Source: Streptomyces sp. cf386 (GTDB lineage Bacteria; Actinomycetota; Actinomycetes; Streptomycetales; Streptomycetaceae). From it: a stretch of 64,000 nt of DNA. The stretch is from NCBI RefSeq assembly GCF_900103585.1, contig NZ_FNHV01000022.1, positions 62,001 to 126,000 on the forward strand, in the 5' to 3' direction. The first letter of the stretch is position 1. The number at the start of each line of letters is the position of its first letter. Made by a program: the position numbers and the translations under genes. Below the pieces are notes generated by a model. That model saw nothing but the letters and a program-made list of their open reading frames with translations, searched no databases and was not told the origin of the DNA. Shown one piece after another: positions 52,605 through 60,837 of the stretch.

Positions 52605-54989
52605 ATGCCCACCAACGGCGCTCCCACGAAGATCACCCAGGGCTCCCGGACCAAGGGCGGCATCGGCGAGTCCACGCTCCGCCCGGACGGCACCCTCAAG
52701 GTCACCGGCGAGTTCGCGTACTCGTCCGACATGTGGCACGAGGACATGCTCTGGGGGCAGATCCTCCGCTCGACCGTCGCGCACGCCGAGATCGTGTCCA
52801 TCGACACGAGCGAGGCACTGGCGATGCCGGGTGTCTACGCCGTCATGACGTACGACGACCTGCCGACCGACGTGAAGAACTACGGCCTGGAGATCCGGGA
52901 CACCCCGGTCCTCGCCCACGGCAAGGTCCGCCACCACGGCGAGCCTGTCGCGATCGTCGCCGCCGACCACCCGGAGACGGCCCGCCGCGCCGCCGCCAAG
53001 ATCAAGGTCGACTACCGCGAGCTGCCCGTCATCACCGACGAGGCCTCCGCGACCGCGCCGGACGCGATCCTCGTCCACGAGGGCCGCGACGACCACCACA
53101 GCGGTCATGTCCCGCACCCGAACATCGTGCACCGCCAGCCGATCGTGCGCGGCGACGCCGAAGAGGCCGCCGAGAAGGCCGACTTCATCGTGAAGGGCGA
53201 GTACACCTTCGGCATGCAGGACCAGGCCTTCCTCGGCCCGGAGTCCGGCCTCGCGGTGCCGGACGACGACGGCGGCGTCCACCTGTACATCGCCACCCAG
53301 TGGCTGCACAGCGACCTGCGGCAGATCGCCCCGGTCCTCGGCCTGCCCGAGAGCAAGGTCCGGATGACGCTGTCCGGCGTCGGCGGCGCCTTCGGTGGCC
53401 GCGAGGACCTGTCGATGCAGATCCACGCCTGCCTGCTGGCGCTGCGCACGGGCAAGCCCGTCAAGATCGTCTACAACCGGTTCGAGTCCTTCTTCGGGCA
53501 CGTCCACCGCCACCCCGCCAAGCTCTCCTACGAGCACGGCGCCACGAAGGACGGCAAGCTCACCCACGTGAAGTGCCGCATCGTGCTGGACGGCGGCGCC
53601 TACGCCTCCGCCTCCCCGGCGGTCGTCGGCAACGCCTCCTCGCTGTCGATCGGCCCGTACGTGGTCGACGACGTCGACATCGAGGCCATCGCCCTCTACA
53701 CCAACAACCCGCCCTGCGGCGCCATGCGCGGCTTCGGCGCGGTCCAGGCGTGCTTCGCCTACGAGGCGCAGATGGACAAGCTGGCCGACGAGGTGGGCAT
53801 GGACCGGGTCGCGTTCCGGCAGCTGAACGCCATGGAGCAGGGCACGATCATGCCCACCGGCCAGCCGGTCGACTCCCCGGCGCCGGTCGCCGAACTCCTG
53901 CGCCGCGTCAAGGCGATGCCGATGCCGCCGGAGCGCCAGTGGGAGAGCAGCGAGGGCGCGGACGTACGGCAGCTGCCCGGCGGTCTGTCCAACACCACCC
54001 ACGGCGAAGGTGTCGTACGCGGTGTCGGCTACGCGGTCGGCATCAAGAACGTCGGCTTCTCCGAGGGCTTCGACGACTACTCCACCGCCAAGGTGCGCAT
54101 GGAGGTCATCGGCGGCGAGCCCGTCGCGACCGTGCACACGGCCATGGCCGAGGTCGGTCAGGGCGGTGTCACCGTCCACGCGCAGATCGCCCGCACCGAG
54201 CTGGGCGTCGCCCAGGTGACGATCCACCCGGCGGACACACGGGTGGGCAGCGCCGGTTCGACGTCCGCGTCGCGTCAGACGTACGTCACCGGCGGCGCCG
54301 TCAAGAACTCCTGCGAACTCGTCCGGGAGAAGGTCCTGGAGATCGGGCGCCGCAAGTTCGGCTCCTACCACCCCGCCTGGGCCACCGCCGAACTGCTCCT
54401 GGAGGGCGGCAAGGTCGTCACCGACGGCGGCGAGGTCCTCGCCGATCTGGTGGACGTACTGGAAGGCGAGACGGTCGAGATCGAGGCCGAGTGGCGGCAC
54501 CGTCCGACCGAGGCCTTCGACCTGCGCACCGGCCAGGGCAACGGCCACGTCCAGTACAGCTTCGCCGCGCACCGAGCGGTCGTCGAGGTCGACACCGAGC
54601 TCGGCCTGGTCAAGGTCATCGAGCTGGCCTGTGCCCAGGACGTCGGCAAGGCCCTCAACCCGCTGTCCGTCCTCGGCCAGATCCAGGGCGGCACCCTCCA
54701 GGGCATGGGCATCGCGGTGATGGAGGAGATCATCGTCGATCCCAGGACCGCGAAAGTCAGGAACCCGTCCTTCACGGACTACCTGCTCCCCACGATCCTC
54801 GACACGCCGACCATCCCCGTCGATGTGCTCGAACTCGCCGACGACCACGCCCCGTACGGGCTGCGGGGCGTCGGCGAGGCACCCACCCTGTCGTCGACCC
54901 CGGCCGTCCTCGCGGCGATCCGGGACGCGACCGGGCTGGAGCTGAACCGGACGCCGGTACGTCCCGAACACCTCACGGGAACGGCGTAA
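52605..54989 (+). CDS. Xanthine dehydrogenase molybdopterin-binding subunit
   Basis: 794 residues. The large subunit holds the molybdenum cofactor and oxidises hypoxanthine and xanthine. Signatures: 'GVGGAFGGRED' (~258-268), 'MRGFGAVQACFAYE' with the substrate-binding Arg, 'VGSAGSTSASRQTYVTGGA' and the catalytic Glu758 in 'GVGEAPT'. Length is typical of the three-subunit bacterial enzymes. The ATG is five bases after the previous stop. A terminator follows. Confidence 0.93.
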   Translation: MPTNGAPTKITQGSRTKGGIGESTLRPDGTLKVTGEFAYSSDMWHEDMLWGQILRSTVAHAEIVSIDTSEALAMPGVYAVMTYDDLPTDVKNYGLEIRDTPVLAHGKVRHHGEPVAIVAADHPETARRAAAKIKVDYRELPVITDEASATAPDAILVHEGRDDHHSGHVPHPNIVHRQPIVRGDAEEAAEKADFIVKGEYTFGMQDQAFLGPESGLAVPDDDGGVHLYIATQWLHSDLRQIAPVLGLPESKVRMTLSGVGGAFGGREDLSMQIHACLLALRTGKPVKIVYNRFESFFGHVHRHPAKLSYEHGATKDGKLTHVKCRIVLDGGAYASASPAVVGNASSLSIGPYVVDDVDIEAIALYTNNPPCGAMRGFGAVQACFAYEAQMDKLADEVGMDRVAFRQLNAMEQGTIMPTGQPVDSPAPVAELLRRVKAMPMPPERQWESSEGADVRQLPGGLSNTTHGEGVVRGVGYAVGIKNVGFSEGFDDYSTAKVRMEVIGGEPVATVHTAMAEVGQGGVTVHAQIARTELGVAQVTIHPADTRVGSAGSTSASRQTYVTGGAVKNSCELVREKVLEIGRRKFGSYHPAWATAELLLEGGKVVTDGGEVLADLVDVLEGETVEIEAEWRHRPTEAFDLRTGQGNGHVQYSFAAHRAVVEVDTELGLVKVIELACAQDVGKALNPLSVLGQIQGGTLQGMGIAVMEEIIVDPRTAKVRNPSFTDYLLPTILDTPTIPVDVLELADDHAPYGLRGVGEAPTLSSTPAVLAAIRDATGLELNRTPVRPEHLTGTA

Positions 54990-54993
54990 GTCT

Positions 54994-55039
54994 CTCCGGG
55001 CGGCGCCGGGAACGTCACACTTCGCCGCGCCGCCCGGAG
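54994..55039 (+). terminator. Hairpin terminator after the xdh subunits
   Basis: Perfect 13-bp arms 54994-55006 and 55027-55039 around 20 bases, starting five bases after the stop. Confidence 0.75.
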
Positions 55040-55216
55040 TACCCAAGTGCCGCACCGCTCGCGGAACTTGAAACACCAGCAAGTACCAGCACCAGAGATT
55101 CTGTTCGTTCGTCTCGGGCCGTCCCCCGGGTCGTGCGGCCGAAGCACCTTCCCAAATCCCGTAGAGCACAAGGCAGCTGTTACGGGTGTCCCTTTGAACC
55201 TTGGGAGTAGGCCCAC

Positions 55217-56674
55217 ATGACCCAGCAGTCACTTGAGCCGAAGACCGTCGCCGACGACGCGGGAGAAGGCACCCGCGTCCCGGCCGGACGGGCTTGGCTC
55301 GACCGGTACTTCCACATATCCAAGCGAGGATCCACGGTCGCGCGCGAGGTGCGCGGCGGCATCACCACCTTCATGGCGATGGCGTACATCCTCCTGCTCA
55401 ACCCGCTCATCCTGTCCGGCAAGGACGCGGCAGGGGACACCCTCGCCCAGAAGGCCCTCATCACCGCGACCGCGTTCGCGGCGGCCTTCACCACGCTGCT
55501 GATGGGCTTCTTCGGCAAGGTGCCGCTGGCCCTCGCCGCCGGACTCTCCGTCTCCGGCGTCCTCGCCTCGCAGGTCGCCCCGCAGATGACCTGGCCGCAG
55601 GCCATGGGCATGTGTGTGATGTACGGCGTGGTCATCATGCTGCTGGTCGTCACCGGCCTCCGCGAGATGATCATGAACGCGATTCCGCTCGCGCTGAAGC
55701 ACGCGATCACCATGGGCATCGGCCTGTTCGTCGCCCTGATCGGCCTCGTGAAGGCCGGCTTCGTGCACCAGGGCGAGGCGACCCCGCTCAGCCTCGGCCC
55801 GGCCGGTGAGCTGGCCGGCTGGCCGGTGTTGCTCTTCGCCGCCACGCTCCTCGCGATCTTCATGCTCCAGGCGCGCGGCATCCCCGGCGCGATCCTGATC
55901 GGCATCGTCGGCGGCACCCTCGTCGCCGTCGTGCTCAACGCCCTGGACGTCATCAACCCCAAGCAGTGGGCCAGCGGCGCTCCCGAACTGCACGGCAGCG
56001 CGGTGTCCATGCCCGACTTCTCCATCTTCGGCAACGTCGAGTTCGGCGGCTGGGGCGAGGTCGGTGCCATGACGGTCGGCATGATCGTGTTCACGCTCGT
56101 GCTCGCCGGGTTCTTCGACGCGATGGCGACGATCATCGGCGTCGGCACCGAGGCCAAGCTGGCCGACGACAAGGGCCGGATGCCGGGCCTGTCCAAGGCG
56201 CTGTTCATCGACGGCGCCGGCGGTGCCATCGGCGGTGTGGCCGGCGCGTCCGGACAGACGGTGTTCGTCGAGTCGGCGACGGGCGTGGGCGAGGGTGCCC
56301 GTACGGGCCTCTCCTCGGTCGTCACCGGTCTGTTCTTCGCGGCCTGTCTGTTCTTCACGCCGCTCACGGCGATCGTGCCGGGCGAGGTCGCGGCGGCGGC
56401 CCTGGTGGTGATCGGCGCCATGATGATGATGAACGCGCGGCACGTGGACTGGGCCGACCGGGCCACCGCGATCCCCGTGTTCCTCACCGTCGTGATCATG
56501 CCGTTCACGTACTCCATCACGGCCGGTGTCGCCGCCGGCGTCATCTCGTACGTCGCCATCAAGATCGCTCAGGGCAAGGCGCGGGAGATCGGGGCATTTA
56601 TGTGGGCCCTGACAGGCATCTTCCTGGTCTTCTTTGCCCTCAATCCCATTGAGAGCTGGATGGGCGTGCACTGA
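55217..56674 (+). CDS. Purine permease, NCS2/AzgA-like
   Basis: 485 residues with about 12-14 membrane segments. 'STVAREVRGGITTFMAMAYILLLNP' at the N-terminus, 'GLSVSGVLA' and 'VFVESATGVGEGARTGLSSVVTG' are AzgA-type motifs for adenine/guanine/hypoxanthine uptake by proton symport. It lies after the xanthine dehydrogenase genes and before the maturation factor, so it probably supplies their substrate. Confidence 0.9.
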   Translation: MTQQSLEPKTVADDAGEGTRVPAGRAWLDRYFHISKRGSTVAREVRGGITTFMAMAYILLLNPLILSGKDAAGDTLAQKALITATAFAAAFTTLLMGFFGKVPLALAAGLSVSGVLASQVAPQMTWPQAMGMCVMYGVVIMLLVVTGLREMIMNAIPLALKHAITMGIGLFVALIGLVKAGFVHQGEATPLSLGPAGELAGWPVLLFAATLLAIFMLQARGIPGAILIGIVGGTLVAVVLNALDVINPKQWASGAPELHGSAVSMPDFSIFGNVEFGGWGEVGAMTVGMIVFTLVLAGFFDAMATIIGVGTEAKLADDKGRMPGLSKALFIDGAGGAIGGVAGASGQTVFVESATGVGEGARTGLSSVVTGLFFAACLFFTPLTAIVPGEVAAAALVVIGAMMMMNARHVDWADRATAIPVFLTVVIMPFTYSITAGVAAGVISYVAIKIAQGKAREIGAFMWALTGIFLVFFALNPIESWMGVH

Positions 56675-56732
56675 CCGTATGGAGGGCAGTGTGAACCGCC
56701 CTCCGCACAACCGCTGTGAAGGAGACCGACTG

Positions 56733-57890
56733 ATGCTGGACATCGCCGAGGAGCTGCACCGGTGGGTCGAGCAGGGACGCGACTTCGCCGTGGCCACCGT
56801 GGTGGCGGTCGGCGGCAGCGCACCCCGTCGGCCCGGTGCCGCGCTCGCGGTGGACGCCGACGGCACGGCGATCGGGTCGGTCTCCGGCGGTTGTGTGGAG
56901 GGCGTGGTGTACGAGCTGTGCCAACAGGCGCTGCAGGACGGCGAGACGGTCCTGGAACGCTTCGGGTACAGCGACGAGGACGCCTTCGCGGTCGGCCTGA
57001 CCTGCGGGGGCGTCATCGACATCCTCGTCACGCCGGTACGGGCCGCCGATCCGGCCCGCCCGGTGCTCGCGGACGCGCTGCGGGCGGCCGCGGGCGGTGA
57101 GGCGGCGGCGGTGGCGCGGATCGTGTCGGGGCCGCGGGACCTGTTGGGCCTCGCCCTTCTGATCGGCCCCGACGGCACGTACGAGGGCGGCTTCGGCGCC
57201 CACCCCGAACTGGACCGCACGGTCGCGGCGGAGGCGGTCGCCTTCCTCGACGCGGGCCGTACCGGCACCCTGGAGATCGGCGAGCGGGGCTCGCTCTGCG
57301 GGGCCCCGCTCACGGTCCTGGTCGAGTCCTCGGTCCCCGCACCCCGGATGATCGTCTTCGGGGCGATCGACTTCGCGTCGGCGCTGGTGCGGATCGGCAA
57401 GTTCCTCAACTACCGCGTGACCGTGTGCGACGCCCGCCCGGTCTTCGCGACGAAGGCCCGCTTCCCGGAGGCCGACGAGATCGTCGTGGAGTGGCCGCAC
57501 CAGTACCTGGAGCGGACGTCCGTCGACGCCCGGACGGTCCTGTGCGTGCTCACCCACGACGCCAAGTTCGACGTACCCCTGCTCCAGCTGGCGCTGCGGC
57601 TGCCGGTGGCGTACGTCGGCGCGATGGGCTCACGCCGCACGCACCTCGACCGGAACGAGAGACTGCGCGAAGTCGGCGTCACCGACCTGGAGCTGGCCCG
57701 ACTCCGCTCCCCGATCGGCCTGGACCTCGGCGCCCGTACGCCCGAGGAGACGGCCCTGTCGATCGCCTCGGAGATCGTCGCCAACCGGCGTGGCGGCAGC
57801 GGCGTCTCACTGACGGGCGCGCACACGCCGATCCATCACGACGCGACGTCGACGTCCTTGCCGGCGGGGCGGATGGGGTCGGTGGCCTGA
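56733..57890 (+). CDS. xdhC: XdhC-family molybdenum-enzyme maturation factor
   Basis: 385 residues from the ATG at 56733 (GGAG nine bases upstream). Two domains: CoxI-like N-terminus ('VGGSAPRRPGAALAVDADG', 'GSVSGGCVEG', 'LTCGGVIDILV') and a C-terminal Rossmann-type XdhC_C ('MIVFGAIDFASALVRIGKFLNYRVTVCD' region, 'YVGAMGSRRTHLDR', 'PIGLDLGARTPEETALSI'). XdhC helps sulfurate and insert the molybdenum cofactor into xanthine dehydrogenase. Its 3' end overlaps the convergent LanC-like gene by 55 bp. Confidence 0.9.
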   Translation: MLDIAEELHRWVEQGRDFAVATVVAVGGSAPRRPGAALAVDADGTAIGSVSGGCVEGVVYELCQQALQDGETVLERFGYSDEDAFAVGLTCGGVIDILVTPVRAADPARPVLADALRAAAGGEAAAVARIVSGPRDLLGLALLIGPDGTYEGGFGAHPELDRTVAAEAVAFLDAGRTGTLEIGERGSLCGAPLTVLVESSVPAPRMIVFGAIDFASALVRIGKFLNYRVTVCDARPVFATKARFPEADEIVVEWPHQYLERTSVDARTVLCVLTHDAKFDVPLLQLALRLPVAYVGAMGSRRTHLDRNERLREVGVTDLELARLRSPIGLDLGARTPEETALSIASEIVANRRGGSGVSLTGAHTPIHHDATSTSLPAGRMGSVA

Positions 57891-59134
57891 GCCCGCGGCA
57901 CCGGCTGGTCGGGCCAGGCGAAGGCGTACGCCGGGTCGCCGCCCCGGCCGATCCTGACGTACCGCAGGAGCTCGCGGACGATCCCCGCGTTGCCCATCGC
58001 CCACCCGGTCTGCGGTTCCAGGCCGCTCGGGGTGGCCCGGTGCTCGACGTTGGACCAGCGGGCGCCGTCGGCGTCGTGGGTGGCGTGGGCGGTGATGTCA
58101 GCGACGAGGAGTTGGGCGAATTCCGGGCTGTCGCCCTGCTCGGCGATACGGTCGCAGGCGAGGGCCAGGACGCCTGCGGTGCCGCAGCAGCGGCCGTTGT
58201 TGTCCCAGAAGCCGGGGCGCAGGCGGTTCGGCAGGCCCGAGTGGGTGACGGTGTGCCAGCAGCGGTCGGCGAGGGTCGACCAGGAGGGGTCGGCGGTGAC
58301 GTCCCGCAGCAGCCGGAAGGCGTGCGCGTCGCCTGCCGGGCCGTGGCACCAGCCGTAGCTGTGGCGGTCGATCAGGTCAGGAAGCCGCTGCGGGTCGGAG
58401 TGCGGCACGAGGAAACCGTCGGGGCCGCCCTCGTCGCGGGCCACGACATCCGCGACGCCGGCCCGCCCCAGCTCCACGAGATCCGCACGGCCGGTGGCCG
58501 ACCCGACGGCGGCCAACGCGTACGCGATCCCGAGCGTGCCGTGCGACATGTGGTGCAGCCGCGAATCGATACCTCGCCGGTACTCCCACGTGACACCCGC
58601 CGCGGTGACCTCGGCCGTCCGCGCGTACGGCTCCAGCGCCCGTACGGCCAGCTCGGCGTCGCCCGCCGCCAGCGCACCCAGCCCGATGCCCGCGTTGCCG
58701 CCCATCAGCTCGAACAGGTCACCCCAGCGTGTCCCGTCGAACCGTGACCGCACCCGTTCGAGGGCACGATCCGCGGCCAAGTCGGCGTCCGCGTGCCCGA
58801 GTTCACGGTGGACGGTCCGCAGGACGAGCGCGATGCCGGTGAGACCGAAGTAGAGCGAGTCGTTCGGGTGCTCGTCGACCACGTCCACAAGGGAACGCGC
58901 GGCGCGCAGCGCGACGTCGGCATACGCGTCGTCGCCGAAGTGCCGCCACGCCTCCAGCAGCACCGGCACGACCCCGGCCGTGCCGTTGTAGAGCATCGGG
59001 TCGACGTCGTCGTCCGAGCCCCTGACGGGCCAGCCGAGTCCACCGTCCCCCGTCTCCCGCGCACCCGAGACCATCCACCGCAGCCCGTCCACGGCGAGCG
59101 CCTCGACCTCGCCCAACTCCACTTCCACAGCCAT
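57836..59134 (-). CDS. LanC-like protein, orphan
   Basis: 432 residues from the ATG at 59134, which has GGGGAGG at ideal distance; an in-frame ATG at 59170 overlaps the stop of the SRPBCC gene (ATGA) and is the alternative. The (alpha/alpha)-barrel repeats carry 'GTAGVVPVLLEAW', 'GLTGIALVLRTV', 'GNAGIGLGALAAGD', 'SHGTLGIAYALAAVG', and the zinc-site motifs 'YGWCHGPAGDAHAF' and 'NNGRCCGTAGVLALA'. In lanthipeptide cyclases these supply the zinc that activates Cys thiols. The 'CCG' form in place of 'CHG' gives three Cys ligands, as in ProcM-type cyclases. No dehydratase or precursor is nearby. Confidence 0.85.
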   Translation of the reverse strand: MAVEVELGEVEALAVDGLRWMVSGARETGDGGLGWPVRGSDDDVDPMLYNGTAGVVPVLLEAWRHFGDDAYADVALRAARSLVDVVDEHPNDSLYFGLTGIALVLRTVHRELGHADADLAADRALERVRSRFDGTRWGDLFELMGGNAGIGLGALAAGDAELAVRALEPYARTAEVTAAGVTWEYRRGIDSRLHHMSHGTLGIAYALAAVGSATGRADLVELGRAGVADVVARDEGGPDGFLVPHSDPQRLPDLIDRHSYGWCHGPAGDAHAFRLLRDVTADPSWSTLADRCWHTVTHSGLPNRLRPGFWDNNGRCCGTAGVLALACDRIAEQGDSPEFAQLLVADITAHATHDADGARWSNVEHRATPSGLEPQTGWAMGNAGIVRELLRYVRIGRGGDPAYAFAWPDQPVPRAQATDPIRPAGKDVDVAS

Positions 59135-59166
59135 GACTTCCTCCCCATCGACCTGCTCGACAGTCG

Positions 59167-59610
59167 TCATGCCCGCCGCAGCAGCCGGTTCATCGCCCGC
59201 CCGAACACATACCGGGCCGTACGCTCCACCACCCCGTCCAAGCCCCCCGGCACGATCCGCACCCGCAGCTCCTCCCGCCACACCACCCGCGCCCGTCCGC
59301 CGGGACCGGGCCGTACCTCGATCTCGGCCCAGCCCGTGATCACCCGACCCCGCTTCTCCAACCGGCACAGGCCAGGCGTGTCGTCGTCCTGCGGGGGCTG
59401 CCACACCGTCACCTCCATCGGGTCGTCGATGGAGAGCGGGCCGAGGCCGGAACGGGCGACGAAACGCGTGCCCACGCCCGTCGGTTCGGGGGTCGTGACG
59501 CGGACGCGGGTCAGGGGGACGACCTCGGCGTGGCGGGGCCACTCCGTCAGGCGGCGCCACGCCTCGGTGAGGGGGAGCGGAACCGTGCGTTCGAGGAGGA
59601 AGTTCGCCAC
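59167..59610 (-). CDS. SRPBCC-fold protein
   Basis: 147 residues from the GTG at 59610, where the typical 'VANFLLERTVPLPLTEAWRRLTEWPRH' opening begins; a GTG at 59655 would add 15 residues. The helix-grip fold continues with 'GVGTRFVARSGLGPLSIDDPMEVTVW' and 'RVVWREELRVR'. Such proteins bind hydrophobic ligands or act as cyclases. It immediately precedes the LanC-like gene (stop overlapping a possible start of that gene), so they are probably co-expressed. Confidence 0.8.
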   Translation of the reverse strand: MANFLLERTVPLPLTEAWRRLTEWPRHAEVVPLTRVRVTTPEPTGVGTRFVARSGLGPLSIDDPMEVTVWQPPQDDDTPGLCRLEKRGRVITGWAEIEVRPGPGGRARVVWREELRVRIVPGGLDGVVERTARYVFGRAMNRLLRRA

Positions 59611-59807
59611 GGGGGTGATCTTACGGAACGGTCCTGTGGAATCCGGGCTGGTCACGGCGCGGTCGTATACGGGTCGTGCAGGCGGTCCAGCCGGCCGTCG
59701 GCGGGCAGGCGTACGTGAGGTGAACTCGGCGTCGGGCGCCGTGCCCAGCCCGTACCCTTCCTCCCAAGAGCGGGCAATCCGCCCACCTCCAGGGGGAGTT
59801 GATCATC

Positions 59808-60818
59808 ATGCCACTGAAGACCTACGGCGTACTGATCGGACGGGCCGTCGACACCCGGCGCGAGGGCGGCGACGACTCGCCGCACTACCAGATCCATCTC
59901 ACCGACGATCACGGCACGCACTACCGCGCCGCCGTCAACGTCCTCTCCCAGCAACAGCCCTCCGAGCTGCTGTACTTCGTCAGCGAGGACCTCCGGCATC
60001 CCCTCACGGACCGGCTGGCGGGACTCGCGAGCGGCTGGAACACCCTGCCGCCCGGCCCCGGCGGCCCGAACCTCGACTACGTGCGCGGCAACCTCTTCGA
60101 CCCTGCCCTGATGCGGAAGCTGCCCCCGGACCTAGAAGGCCCCGACAACGACCTCGCCGACCTCCTCGACCACTCCGTCCGCCGCGCGGTCGCCGACCCG
60201 GAGGCCCGTGTGTATCTGTTCGGCGAGCGCTGGGGGCCCGAGGCCGGGGTCAAGGACAAGGTCTTCGGCTTCCTGCCCGGCAACGGCGTGCACGACATCC
60301 ATATGAACCAGGGCAACAGCCGCCGCTTCCGCGGCGACGACGGCGTCTGGCAGGACGGCGGCCTGCTCGTCCACTTCCCGGCGCAGTCCCGCTGGGTCGG
60401 CACCTTCCTCGCCTTCCAGAGCCAGTCCTGGAAGACGGACGACGCCACCGGCCACGCCATCGAGGACGTCGACGGCTCGCGCCCCGTGCCCGGCACCCGG
60501 CCCGTCCGGATCGTCGCGGCCCTCGTCAACCCGCGCGGCCCCGCCCCCGAGGCCGAGACCGTGACCCTCCTCAACGCCTCGCCCGCCCCCGTCGACCTGA
60601 CCGGCTGGCACCTCCAGGACCGGCTGGGGCAGCGCTCCGCCGTGCCGCCCGGCCCGCTCGCGGCCGGTGCCTGCCGCGCCGTCCCCCTCGGTGCGGGCGC
60701 CCAACTCGGCAACCACGGCGGCGAGATCAGCCTCCTCGACGACCGGAGTACCAAGATCGACGGCGTTTCCTACACCGCCGAGCAGGCCGGGCGGGAGGGC
60801 TGGTCCGTCGTCTTCTGA
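59808..60818 (+). CDS. DUF2278 protein with lamin-tail domain
   Basis: 336 residues from the ATG at 59808 (AGGGGGAG upstream). N-terminal DUF2278 ('MPLKTYGVLIGRAVDTRRE', 'HYQIHLTDDHGTHYRAAVNV', 'LFGERWGPEAGVKDKVFGF', 'GVHDIHMNQGN') to ~residue 225, then an immunoglobulin-like lamin-tail domain ('VTLLNASPAPVDLTGWHLQDR', 'LGNHGGEISLLD'). No signal peptide, so both parts are presumably cytoplasmic, unusual for a lamin-tail domain. Function unknown; lamin-tail modules often accompany nuclease or phosphoesterase domains. Confidence 0.85.
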   Translation: MPLKTYGVLIGRAVDTRREGGDDSPHYQIHLTDDHGTHYRAAVNVLSQQQPSELLYFVSEDLRHPLTDRLAGLASGWNTLPPGPGGPNLDYVRGNLFDPALMRKLPPDLEGPDNDLADLLDHSVRRAVADPEARVYLFGERWGPEAGVKDKVFGFLPGNGVHDIHMNQGNSRRFRGDDGVWQDGGLLVHFPAQSRWVGTFLAFQSQSWKTDDATGHAIEDVDGSRPVPGTRPVRIVAALVNPRGPAPEAETVTLLNASPAPVDLTGWHLQDRLGQRSAVPPGPLAAGACRAVPLGAGAQLGNHGGEISLLDDRSTKIDGVSYTAEQAGREGWSVVF

Positions 60819-60836
60819 CCCCGTGGGCGCGGGGTC
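60817..60836. terminator. Bidirectional hairpin terminator
   Basis: GACCCCG (60817-60823) pairs perfectly with 60830-60836. It overlaps the DUF2278 stop and ends just before the convergent ABC-gene stop. Confidence 0.6.
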
Positions 60837-60837
60837 T

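Noticed and set aside
55229..57409. 726-codon minus-strand frame opposite the permease and xdhC
   Set aside because: Spans two real plus-strand genes and has no recognisable domain.
57836..59655. Lanthipeptide biosynthetic cluster around the LanC-like gene
   Set aside because: No dehydratase, precursor peptide or protease could be found in the flanking genes.
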